64,000 bases of DNA from Bacteroidaceae bacterium (GTDB lineage Bacteria; Bacteroidota; Bacteroidia; Bacteroidales; Bacteroidaceae): contig JAGCVH010000043.1 of the NCBI GenBank assembly GCA_017962495.1, forward strand, positions 1 to 64,000. The letters are read 5' to 3'. The notes beneath the pieces were generated by a model. It had not been told where the DNA came from and did no database searches. It saw only the letters and a list, made by a program, of their open reading frames with translations. A program made the position numbers and the translations under genes. Below are positions 36,853 through 44,933 of the stretch, piece by piece. Position 1 is the stretch's first letter. Every line of letters begins with the position of its first letter.

Positions 36853-37448
36853 TCTTTTGTTTGTTGTTTCAATATCATTTCCACCACCTTCATGACGTTC
36901 TCCTGAAGGGGTGTTGTCGTTGTGTCAATAGTCAAGGCTGGATGTTCGGGTGCTTCGAAAGGTGCGGAAATGCCCGTAAACTCTTTCACCTCGCCTCGAC
37001 GGGCGCGTGCATAGAGACCTTTCACATCACGACGCTCGCACTCGGATAAAGGCGTGGACAGATACACTTCGAAGAAGTCCTTCTCGCCAATGATGTTGCG
37101 CGCCATTTCGCGTATCTCCTCGGTTGGGCTCACGAAGCAAGCGAGGGTGATGATGCCTGTGTCAACCATCAGCTTACCCACTTCGGCTATGCGACGGATG
37201 TTCTCCCTGCGGTCTTCTGGTGAGAATCCCAAACCACGATTGATGCCGTCGCGTATATTATCGCCATCGAGCAGACGGCAAAGCAGGCCTCTCTTATGGA
37301 GTTCGCGCTCCACACCGAGAGCAACGGTCGATTTGCCCGAACCGGACAAGCCCGTCATCCAAACCATCATTCCTTTCTGACCAAGCAATTGTTCGCGTTC
37401 CTGGCGCGTCATCATTCGGTCATAGATAGGATATATGTTTTCAGCCAT
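36849..37448 (-). CDS. cysC: Adenylylsulfate kinase
   Basis: The product is 199 aa. The P-loop is '[14 protein letters not shown]' near residues 30-43, with '[17 protein letters not shown]' and '[14 protein letters not shown]' of APS kinases. It phosphorylates APS to PAPS. It heads the operon cysC-cysD-(DUF559)-cysN-sulfotransferase from the promoter at 37479-37509. No sulfite-forming reductase (cysH, cysI) is in the window, so sulfonation rather than assimilation is the likely use. Confidence 0.96.
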   Translation of the reverse strand: MAENIYPIYDRMMTRQEREQLLGQKGMMVWMTGLSGSGKSTVALGVERELHKRGLLCRLLDGDNIRDGINRGLGFSPEDRRENIRRIAEVGKLMVDTGIITLACFVSPTEEIREMARNIIGEKDFFEVYLSTPLSECERRDVKGLYARARRGEVKEFTGISAPFEAPEHPALTIDTTTTPLQENVMKVVEMILKQQTKE

Positions 37449-37478
37449 ACATTATTATAATAATGTGTTTATGAAATG

Positions 37479-37509
37479 CAAAATTACAAAAAATCTTACA
37501 AAGTGCAAA
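37479..37509 (-). promoter_or_regulatory. Promoter of the cysC-led PAPS/sulfotransferase operon
   Basis: TTTG (37509-37506), 19 bases, TAATTTTG (37486-37479) on the minus strand. Confidence 0.75.
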
Positions 37510-37564
37510 ATGATTTAGTATTTTAATGATTCCCAGCAATTCCTAATTTCTCTTCTCCGAGCTC

Positions 37565-37601
37565 GATAAAAAGAAAGAAGGAAGCCCGACGACTCCCTTC
37601 T
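37565..37601 (-). terminator. Terminator after the SLC13 gene
   Basis: Minus-strand stem AGAAGGGAG / CTTCCTTCT with an 8-base loop, followed by TTCTTTTT. It separates the SLC13 gene from the cysC operon. Confidence 0.7.
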
Positions 37602-37626
37602 TTTATGCACTTTCTCGCTATTCGCT

Positions 37627-39255
37627 TTACAATCCGTAGATGAGTGGAATGAGGAATACGGAGAGGACAAAGACAATGATGTTCATGGGCAGACCCACTT
37701 TGACAAAGTCGGTAAACCGATATCCTCCCACACCCTGAACGATGAGGTTCGTCTGATAGCCAATAGGCGTTGAGAATGCCGAACTTGCGGCAAAACAGAT
37801 GCAGACAACGAAAGGCATGGGATTGAGCCCCATGTTCTCGGCTACCGAAAGGGCAAGCGGGAAGGCAAGGGCTGCTGCTGCGTTGTTCGTGATCAGTTCC
37901 GTGAAGATATTCGTAATCACAAACAGAGCGGCCAGAATGATATAGATGGACCATCGGCTTCCTTGAATGTTATCGGTTAGGGATATGATATATCCTCCCA
38001 CGAAATCGGCAAAACCAGATTTGGTCATCGCTGTGGAGATGGCGAAGGCGCATGCGATGGTGATAAGCACATCCCACGAGAAGAACTTGGTGTATTTCTT
38101 TGGTGAGAACATGCGTGTCCAAGCCATGATGATGGTAGTTACACACGCGAAGAAGAACATGTCTAACTTGAGGAACTTGAAGTTCTCTGTAACGATAGGC
38201 AATTCTCCAACCGTTGCGCCAATAATCATCATGATGAGCAAAGCCAAGGCAAAGAAGCGCTTCTTACTGCCCATGGGCGGCTCGAAGTCTCCAACGCGGT
38301 TTATCATCCAGAAGACTCGACTGTCTTTCCACGTAGGATAGAAATCTTCGGGCGCATCTACGATGAGCGTGTCGTCGTGGGTCATCTTGATGTTGGTGTA
38401 ATCTCCTTCGATGATGGACCCTCCTCTGTTGATGGCACGAACATGTCCGCCGTAGCGACGATAGAAGTCAAACTCACGAAGCGTCTTACCCAAACCCGGG
38501 AAGCGATTGCCAAGCATGATTTCGTGGCGTATGGCTCCTGGTGGGACAATAGCCGTCTGGTCAGTATCTTCGTCAGATTTGCGTTGGTTAGGAAGCAGGT
38601 GCCGAGAGAAAAAGATGAGGTAGATGAGTCCCACAACGGCAATGATGATACCTACTTTCGAGAGTTCGAACATGTGCATTCCATCGATTCCGTATCGGAG
38701 GAGAATACCCTCTCCTGCCCCGTTCGCAACGGCTTTCATCTCGTCCTTATGCTCTTGCAGCAACATACCGTGAAGCACCAAGTTGGTGGTGGTACCAATC
38801 AGCGTACAGATACCGCCAATGATGGTGGCATAACTCAGGGGTATGAGGAATTTGGTGGGGGGCAGTTTCATCTTGCGCGCCCAGTTCTTAATCATCGGGG
38901 CAAAGATAACGACAACGGGAGTGTTGTTAAAGAATGCCGAGATAAGTGATACCAAGGGGAAGAAGCGCAGGTTGGCTCTCGTGATGGTAACGTTCTTTTT
39001 AGGAAGAACTCGGAACATGATGCGTTCCAAGATTCCGCTCTTTCGCACTCCCTCGCTTACGAGATACAGCAGGGCAACGGTTATCATACCCTTGTTCGAG
39101 AAGCCTTTTATGGCCTCCTCGGGGTTGATGATTCCCGCACATAGGAGCAGGACCACTGCAGTAAACAGGATAAGTCCTGGTCTCAAGTATTCGCGCATCA
39201 ATGCAATTAGCATAAACACGAGTACGAGTGCTACAAATACGATTTGAAATGACAT
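37627..39255 (-). CDS. SLC13-family anion permease with RCK_C domain
   Basis: The product is 542 aa. Transmembrane segments fill both halves ('ALVLVFMLIALMREYL', 'FFNNTPVVVIFAPMI', 'ATIIGGICTLIGTTTNLVL'). The 'SAFFNNTPVVV' and 'LIGTTTNLV' loops are the SLC13/DASS ion-binding hairpins. A soluble TrkA-C/RCK_C-like segment with 'DDTLIVDAPEDF' lies around residues 250-310. Members bring in sulfate or dicarboxylates with sodium. Position just upstream of the PAPS operon suggests sulfate, which is inference. It has its own terminator. Confidence 0.85.
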   Translation of the reverse strand: MSFQIVFVALVLVFMLIALMREYLRPGLILFTAVVLLLCAGIINPEEAIKGFSNKGMITVALLYLVSEGVRKSGILERIMFRVLPKKNVTITRANLRFFPLVSLISAFFNNTPVVVIFAPMIKNWARKMKLPPTKFLIPLSYATIIGGICTLIGTTTNLVLHGMLLQEHKDEMKAVANGAGEGILLRYGIDGMHMFELSKVGIIIAVVGLIYLIFFSRHLLPNQRKSDEDTDQTAIVPPGAIRHEIMLGNRFPGLGKTLREFDFYRRYGGHVRAINRGGSIIEGDYTNIKMTHDDTLIVDAPEDFYPTWKDSRVFWMINRVGDFEPPMGSKKRFFALALLIMMIIGATVGELPIVTENFKFLKLDMFFFACVTTIIMAWTRMFSPKKYTKFFSWDVLITIACAFAISTAMTKSGFADFVGGYIISLTDNIQGSRWSIYIILAALFVITNIFTELITNNAAAALAFPLALSVAENMGLNPMPFVVCICFAASSAFSTPIGYQTNLIVQGVGGYRFTDFVKVGLPMNIIVFVLSVFLIPLIYGL

Positions 39256-39305
39256 AATACTTATTTCAATACTTAATGTTCTTTACTATATCCTTTATGC
39301 CTTCC

Positions 39306-39498
39306 GGCAATCGAACCTATATTCAAAGGCAATCGAACCTATATTCGAGGAGAATCGAACCTATGTTCAATGGCAATCGAGCCTATGCCTTCCGAATTGT
39401 GCCTTAGGCCTTCCGCGATAAGCCCTTAGGCCTTCCGTCATAACCCTTAGGTCTTCTGCGATAAGCCTTAGGCCTTCTGTGATAAACCTTTAGGCCTA
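39306..39498. repeat. 22-bp degenerate repeat array 4
   Basis: Nine units lie between carB and the SLC13 gene, starting at 39306, 39328, 39350, 39372, 39394, 39415, 39437, 39458 and 39479. Most are 22 bp and three or four are 21. The first four carry ATCGAACCTATATTC-like cores. The last five carry CCCTTAGGCCTTCC-like cores. The final unit runs into the carB stop codon. Confidence 0.9.
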
Positions 39499-42400
39499 CT
39501 TGTACTCTTCCCAAGACTTGATGGCCAGTTGGTCGGGCTTTATCGTGCAGAATGCAGTTATGAAAGCTGCTGCCAGACGGCTATTCGTGAGCAAGGGAAT
39601 ATTCAGGTCAACGGCTGTACGACGAATCTTGTATCCGTTCGTTAGCTCGCCTGCCGACAAGTCTTTGGGGATGTTCACCACGAGGTCAATCTCATGCTGA
39701 TGCAAGAGGTCGAGTGCTTGTGGCTTCATGTCGGTGTCGCTCGGCCAGTGAACAAGCGTGTTGGGAATGCCCTGCTCTGTCAGATAGCGGCTTGTGCCTC
39801 CTGTCGCATACAAGGGATAGCCGTGCTCATGGAGCATGCGTGCAGCATCGAGCATAGCAGCCTTCTCTTTCGCACCACCTGTCGATAGCAAGATGCCGCG
39901 CTGAGGAATGCGGTGTCCCACACTCAGCATTGCCTTCATCAGGGCGCAGTTGGTATCGTCGCCCAAGCAACCTACTTCTCCTGTCGAACTCATGTCTACG
40001 CCCAGCACGGGATCGGCCTTTTGCAGACGGTTGAAGGAGAACTGGCTTGCCTTGATGCCCACATAGTCGAAGTCGAAGAAACTCTTGTGCAATTTCTCTA
40101 CGGGTAGGCCCATCATTACGCGAGTGGCCATCTCTATGAGGTTGACCTTCAATACCTTCGACACGAAGGGGAAGGAACGCGAAGCACGTAAATTACATTC
40201 GATGACCTTAATCTCATTGTCTCGTGCCAGATACTGAATATTGAAGGGACCTGAGATGCAAGGTTCACGGGCAATCTGAGCCGATATCTTCTTGATGCGA
40301 CGAACGGTCTCGACATAAAGCTTCTGGGCGGGGAACTGAATTGTAGCATCGCCCGAGTGAACGCCTGCAAACTCGATGTGTTCGGAGATCGCGTATGCAA
40401 TGATTTCTCCATTCTTGGCCACAGCATCCATCTCCACCTCCTTCGTGTTCTGCATAAACTTGGAGATGACAACCGGGTGCTTTTTCGACACATTTGCGGC
40501 CAGACGCAGGAAGCGTTCCAATTCCTCTTGATTCGAGCAGACATTCATTGCGGCACCGGAAAGCACATAGGAAGGACGCACCAGGACGGGGAACCCAACG
40601 CGTTGGATGAAGGCATTCACGTCCTCCATCGTAGTCAAGGCACTCCACTCTGGCTGGTCCACTCCGATGCGGGAAAGCATAGCAGAGAACTTTTCGCGGT
40701 CTTCGGCGTTGTCGATATACTTGGCTTGTGTACCCAGAATGGGAACTTTCTGTGCATCGAGCTTAAGTGCCAGATTGTTAGGAATTTGTCCGCCAGTTGA
40801 TATGATTACACCCTGCGGTGCTTCCAATTCCACGATATCCATAACGCGCTCAAATGTGAGCTCGTCGAAATAAAGTCGGTCGCACATGTCATAATCCGTC
40901 GAAACCGTCTCGGGATTATAGTTAATCATGACTGAGCGCAGGCCTTGCTTGCGAATGGTATTCAGGGCTTGAACACCACACCAGTCGAACTCAACACTCG
41001 AACCAATGCGATATGCTCCGCTTCCAAGCACTACGATGCTGCGATTGTCGTGTTCGAAAGGTATATCGTGAGCAACACCACTGTAGGTCAAATAGAGGTA
41101 ATTGGTCTGAGCTGGATACTCGGCGGCAAGTGTGTCTATCTGCTTCACAAAAGGAAGTATGCCCATCGCCTTACGACAATTGCGTACTGCAATTACGGCT
41201 TCCTCCATATCCATCTCATCCTCAAGTCCGATGGCGCGAGCAATCTGGAAATCGCTGAATCCATATACTTTCGCCTTGCGCAGGAGTTCGGCATCAAGGC
41301 CTTCGAGCCCTTTGCACTCATGCAGTTGATTATCGAGCGTGCGGATATTCTGTAATTTGCGAAGGAACCATTTGTCTATCTTCGTCAAGTCGTATATTTG
41401 GTCGATACTGTATCCTTGGCGCATCGCTTTCGAGATAACAAGCACTCGCTTGTCGGTAGGCTCGCGAAGGGCAGCGTCTATGTTCTCGATCTCCAGCTCT
41501 TTGTTTTCGACAAATCCATGCATGCCTTGGCCTATCATGCGTAAGCCCTTTTGGATGGCTTCCTCGAATGTGCGTCCGATGGCCATCACCTCTCCTACCG
41601 ACTTCATGCTGCTGCCCAACTCGCGGTCGACACCCCTGAACTTACCCAAGTCCCAACGAGGAATCTTACAAACCACATAGTCGATTGCAGGCTCGAAGAA
41701 GGCTGTTGTGTTCTTCGTGACTGAGTTCTTCAAGTCGAAGAGACCATATCCGAGTCCAAGTTTACATGCGACAAATGCCAAGGGATAGCCTGTGGCCTTA
41801 CTTGCCAACGCTGATGAACGACTAAGACGAGCATTTACCTCAATCACTCGGTATTCCTCGCTTTGCGTGTCGAAAGCAAACTGAATGTTACATTCACCCA
41901 CAATGCCGATGTGGCGAATAATGCGAAGACTGAGCTCGCGCAACTTCTGTACTTCGTGGTTGTTGAGGGTCTGAGCCGGTGCAACAACGATGGATTCGCC
42001 TGTGTGAATGCCAAGCGGGTCGAAGTTCTCCATGCTGCAGACGGCAATGCAATTGTCGTAGCGGTCACGAACAACCTCAAACTCTATCTCCTTCCAGCCT
42101 TTCAAGCTCTTTTCAACTAAAACCTGAGGCGAGAAAGAGAAGGCCTTTTCTGCCAAGCGATTAAGTTCTTCCTCATTGTCGCAGAAGCCTGAACCAAGAC
42201 CACCTAAGGCAAAAGCGGCACGAATAATCACGGGATAGCCCAGCTCGGCAGCTGCCTTGCGAGCATCTTCAATATTCTCACATGCCTGACTCTTGATGGT
42301 GTTGACGTTAATCTCGTCGAGGCGCTCAACAAACAATTCACGGTCTTCCGTATCAATAATGGCTTGAACGGGCGTACCCAATACTTCAATACCATACTTT

Positions 42401-42723
42401 TCCAGAATGCCTTCCTTGAAGAGCGTTACTCCACAGTTGAGTGCCGTTTGTCCGCCAAAGGCAAGGAGTATGCCTTGTGGGCGCTCTTTCTCAATAACCC
42501 TTTCCACAAAATATGGCGTGACAGGCAGGAAGTATATGTGGTCGGCAACGCCTTCACTTGTCTGGACGGTCGCAATATTAGGGTTGATAAGTACTGTCTC
42601 TATACCCTCTTCTTTGAGTGCTTTTAAGGCTTGCGAACCGCTGTAGTCTAATTCGCCTGCCTCGCCTATCTTCAGGGCTCCAGAGCCCAGGAGCAGGACT
42701 TTCTTAATATGTTTGGCTGGCAT
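39496..42723 (-). CDS. carB: Carbamoyl-phosphate synthase large subunit
   Basis: The product is 1075 aa, full length. Two ATP-grasp halves start 'KKVLLLGSGALKIGEAGELD' and 'IVVLGSGAYRIGSSVEFDW', followed by the C-terminal MGS-like regulatory domain ('LLSTGGAKEKAAMLDAARML', 'YATGGTSRYL'). With CarA it makes carbamoyl phosphate for arginine and pyrimidines. It follows carA after 2 bases. Its stop codon is part of repeat array 4. Confidence 0.97.
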   Translation of the reverse strand: MPAKHIKKVLLLGSGALKIGEAGELDYSGSQALKALKEEGIETVLINPNIATVQTSEGVADHIYFLPVTPYFVERVIEKERPQGILLAFGGQTALNCGVTLFKEGILEKYGIEVLGTPVQAIIDTEDRELFVERLDEINVNTIKSQACENIEDARKAAAELGYPVIIRAAFALGGLGSGFCDNEEELNRLAEKAFSFSPQVLVEKSLKGWKEIEFEVVRDRYDNCIAVCSMENFDPLGIHTGESIVVAPAQTLNNHEVQKLRELSLRIIRHIGIVGECNIQFAFDTQSEEYRVIEVNARLSRSSALASKATGYPLAFVACKLGLGYGLFDLKNSVTKNTTAFFEPAIDYVVCKIPRWDLGKFRGVDRELGSSMKSVGEVMAIGRTFEEAIQKGLRMIGQGMHGFVENKELEIENIDAALREPTDKRVLVISKAMRQGYSIDQIYDLTKIDKWFLRKLQNIRTLDNQLHECKGLEGLDAELLRKAKVYGFSDFQIARAIGLEDEMDMEEAVIAVRNCRKAMGILPFVKQIDTLAAEYPAQTNYLYLTYSGVAHDIPFEHDNRSIVVLGSGAYRIGSSVEFDWCGVQALNTIRKQGLRSVMINYNPETVSTDYDMCDRLYFDELTFERVMDIVELEAPQGVIISTGGQIPNNLALKLDAQKVPILGTQAKYIDNAEDREKFSAMLSRIGVDQPEWSALTTMEDVNAFIQRVGFPVLVRPSYVLSGAAMNVCSNQEELERFLRLAANVSKKHPVVISKFMQNTKEVEMDAVAKNGEIIAYAISEHIEFAGVHSGDATIQFPAQKLYVETVRRIKKISAQIAREPCISGPFNIQYLARDNEIKVIECNLRASRSFPFVSKVLKVNLIEMATRVMMGLPVEKLHKSFFDFDYVGIKASQFSFNRLQKADPVLGVDMSSTGEVGCLGDDTNCALMKAMLSVGHRIPQRGILLSTGGAKEKAAMLDAARMLHEHGYPLYATGGTSRYLTEQGIPNTLVHWPSDTDMKPQALDLLHQHEIDLVVNIPKDLSAGELTNGYKIRRTAVDLNIPLLTNSRLAAAFITAFCTIKPDQLAIKSWEEYK

Positions 42724-42725
42724 AA

Positions 42726-43808
42726 TTATAGGAGTTTCACGAATTTGTCAAATAGATCTTCTGCATCCACGGGACCTGAACAAGCTTCAGGATGGAACTG
42801 AGCCGATAACCAGGGGTTCTTCTTGTGACGTATGCCCTCATTAGAGCCGTCGTTCATATTCACGAACAGGGGTTCCCAATCAGCACCAAGCGTCTTGTCG
42901 TCAACGGCATATCCATGATTCTGGCTTGTAATATAACAATGTGTTGTACCCAATTGGCGTACGGGTTGATTGTGGCTTCGATGGCCATACTTCAACTTAT
43001 ATATCTTTGCCCCAGCTGCTTTTGCCAACAATTGGTTACCCATACAGATTCCCATGCAAGGACGAACAACGGGATTGGCAAGGAACTTGCGAATGTTCTG
43101 AACCGTAGCCTCGCAGATGTCAGGATTACCTGGGCCGTTTGCAAGGAATAGGCCGTCGAACTCCATATCGTTGAAGTCATAATCCCAGGGAACGCGAATC
43201 ACGTCCACCCCTCGATTAATAAGGCAACGAATGATATTCTCTTTCACACCACAATCCACAAGTACGACTTTCTTCGCATTTGCTTGTCCTGACTTGTATG
43301 TAATTATTTCCTTACAGCTTACTTGCTCAACGAAGTTCACGCCTTCATATTCTGCCGTAGGAATGTTGTCTGGTTCATCGTCAAACAGAATCTTTCCCAT
43401 CATCACTCCTTGTTCACGCAGAACCTTTGTGAGTTCGCGGGTATCAACTCCTGTCACACCCGTTATCTGCTCGCGCTTAAGCCAGTCGGCAAGGCATTCC
43501 TTTGCGTTCCAGTGGCTATAGGCTTCACTATAGTCCGTCACGATAATGGCGCGAGGATGTATGCGGTCGCTTTCCATATAGGTGGTGAGACCATTAGGCT
43601 CTTTTGACAACGCGGGAACTCCGTAATTCCCGATAAGTGGATAGGTTAAGACCATTATCTGGCCCTCATAAGAGGGGTCGGTAAGGCTCTCTGGATACCC
43701 CATCATAGCGGTGTTGAATACAACCTCGCCTGCAACGGGTTTTTCGTATCCGAACGATGTTCCATGGAACTTTGTCCCATCATCCAACAACAATGTTACT
43801 TTTCTCAT
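42726..43808 (-). CDS. carA: Carbamoyl-phosphate synthase small subunit
   Basis: The product is 360 aa. The N-terminal CarA domain ('LLLDDGTKFHGTSFGYEKPV') is followed by a class I glutaminase with the nucleophile in 'GICMGNQLLA' and the His/Glu in 'QFHPEA'. It delivers ammonia from glutamine to CarB. The 200-base leader contains a remnant amidotransferase frame and a terminator-like hairpin. Confidence 0.97.
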   Translation of the reverse strand: MRKVTLLLDDGTKFHGTSFGYEKPVAGEVVFNTAMMGYPESLTDPSYEGQIMVLTYPLIGNYGVPALSKEPNGLTTYMESDRIHPRAIIVTDYSEAYSHWNAKECLADWLKREQITGVTGVDTRELTKVLREQGVMMGKILFDDEPDNIPTAEYEGVNFVEQVSCKEIITYKSGQANAKKVVLVDCGVKENIIRCLINRGVDVIRVPWDYDFNDMEFDGLFLANGPGNPDICEATVQNIRKFLANPVVRPCMGICMGNQLLAKAAGAKIYKLKYGHRSHNQPVRQLGTTHCYITSQNHGYAVDDKTLGADWEPLFVNMNDGSNEGIRHKKNPWLSAQFHPEACSGPVDAEDLFDKFVKLL

Positions 43809-43835
43809 ACAATCTTTATATACTACCTTTCGTGG

Positions 43836-44000
43836 TTATTGATAAATATTCTTATTTGCGAAACCAAACGGATGGATAAAAGAAAGGGCACGCTTACCAG
43901 TTGTTGAATACCGGAGGTGCCCTATGTAAATCTTATCTGCCAAAGGCATAAACTTTAAGTGAATCAATGCCATTATGCAATTAAGCTTTATTTGTTCCAT
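43836..44000 (-). pseudogene. 54-codon remnant of a class II glutamine amidotransferase
   Basis: The frame from ATG 44000 to TAA 43836 encodes 'ADKIYIGHLRYSTTGKRAL' followed by SFIHPFGF. GHxRYSTTG is the hallmark of PurF/GlmS-type (Ntn) glutaminase domains. The catalytic N-terminal Cys region and all downstream domains are missing. In Bacteroides, as I recall, a PurF-type amidotransferase gene precedes carA, so this looks like its deleted remnant. It may still be translated as a leader peptide. Confidence 0.7.
43877..43922 (-). promoter_or_regulatory. Terminator-like hairpin in the carA leader
   Basis: On the minus strand GGGCAC...CCGG pairs with CTGG...GTGCCC, followed by TTTCTTTT. It lies about 70 bases upstream of carA inside the remnant frame. 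It could act as an attenuator of carAB or end transcripts coming from the SDR gene. Confidence 0.5.
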
Positions 44001-44026
44001 TTAACGCGTTTTTACAAAATGCCGTG

Positions 44027-44060
44027 CAAAGATACAAATAAATGACAAATTATTAAACAA
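44027..44060 (-). promoter_or_regulatory. Probable promoter of carAB
   Basis: TATCTTTG (44034-44027) with TTG at 44060-44058, a spacing of 23 that is longer than ideal. The leader to carA would be about 210 nt. Confidence 0.5.
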
Positions 44061-44090
44061 CGTAGCCATTTTTTTTCAATTTATTTGTCA

Positions 44091-44933
44091 TTATTTTAAG
44101 TATTCCTTAACTACTTCCTCTGTCCTTTGCCAAAGTTCACTCATTTGCTTGTGCTGTTGATACTTCTCGCTGAGCTTTACGATATGGTTCGAGCGGTTGA
44201 ATGTTCCCGTTTGTTCAGCCTTGTCCTCATCAAGTAACAAATGAATGGCAGTATCTGCTCCTTGTCGGGGTGTTCGGATGAATGGACGGAAGAAAAGATC
44301 CGTAAGCGGGTCGAAGAACATTTGCATGCGTATAATTTCTGTATCCACAATACCTGGGTCGGAAGCATTCACGGTAATGCCTTTATCCTTAAGCCGACTT
44401 GCAAGGTCGAGCGTAAAGAGCGTAATGGCAAGTTTGGTGTTGCTGTAAACTGGTATGCGCCAAAATGCGCCTTTGCGGCCTCGTGTGAAAAAGTCAGGGA
44501 AATCGAGATGCCCCATACGATAGACAAGTGATGCCATATTCACGATACGGCTCCCTTGCCCCATTAATGGTAATAGTAAACGAGTAAGTAGATAAGGACC
44601 AACATAATTAACACTAACCGTTCTTTCTAAACCGTCAACAGTCATATGACGACCTGTCTCCATCGTCCCAGCATTGTTCATCAGCAAGTCGAGATGCTCA
44701 AAGCGTTCCTTTACTTTATCGGCAAAAACTTTAACGGATGCGAGATTTGCTAAATCAATACCTATTACCTCTATATTATTATTACCTGTTTCCTTAATAA
44801 GTTGCTTCCGCTTCTCCTCTGCCGTTTTTGGACAATAGCAAGCCATTATCGTATAGAAACCTTGTTCGGCTACGGCTTTGGCTTCTTCATATCCCATACC
44901 ACTATCGGCTCCAGTAATGATTGCAAGTTTCAT
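44091..44933 (-). CDS. Short-chain dehydrogenase/reductase, possible hydroxysteroid dehydrogenase
   Basis: The product is 280 aa. It has cofactor loop TGADSGMG (7-14), NNAG (86-89), and catalytic Ser135, Tyr163 and Lys167 in YSNTK. The long insert after the active site ('PFIRTPRQGADTAIHLLL') is like retinol-dehydrogenase-type SDRs. I start at ATG 44933 (MKLAIITG), which overlaps the stop of the flavin reductase gene by four bases. It is the third gene of a unit with a steroid 5-alpha-reductase homologue, so a 3-hydroxysteroid or bile-acid substrate is plausible but inferred. Confidence 0.88.
   Translation of the reverse strand: MKLAIITGADSGMGYEEAKAVAEQGFYTIMACYCPKTAEEKRKQLIKETGNNNIEVIGIDLANLASVKVFADKVKERFEHLDLLMNNAGTMETGRHMTVDGLERTVSVNYVGPYLLTRLLLPLMGQGSRIVNMASLVYRMGHLDFPDFFTRGRKGAFWRIPVYSNTKLAITLFTLDLASRLKDKGITVNASDPGIVDTEIIRMQMFFDPLTDLFFRPFIRTPRQGADTAIHLLLDEDKAEQTGTFNRSNHIVKLSEKYQQHKQMSELWQRTEEVVKEYLK

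Noticed and set aside
37627..39255. Part of the cysC operon
   Set aside because: A terminator at 37565-37601 and a strong promoter at 37479-37509 separate it from cysC, so shared function is only suggested by position.
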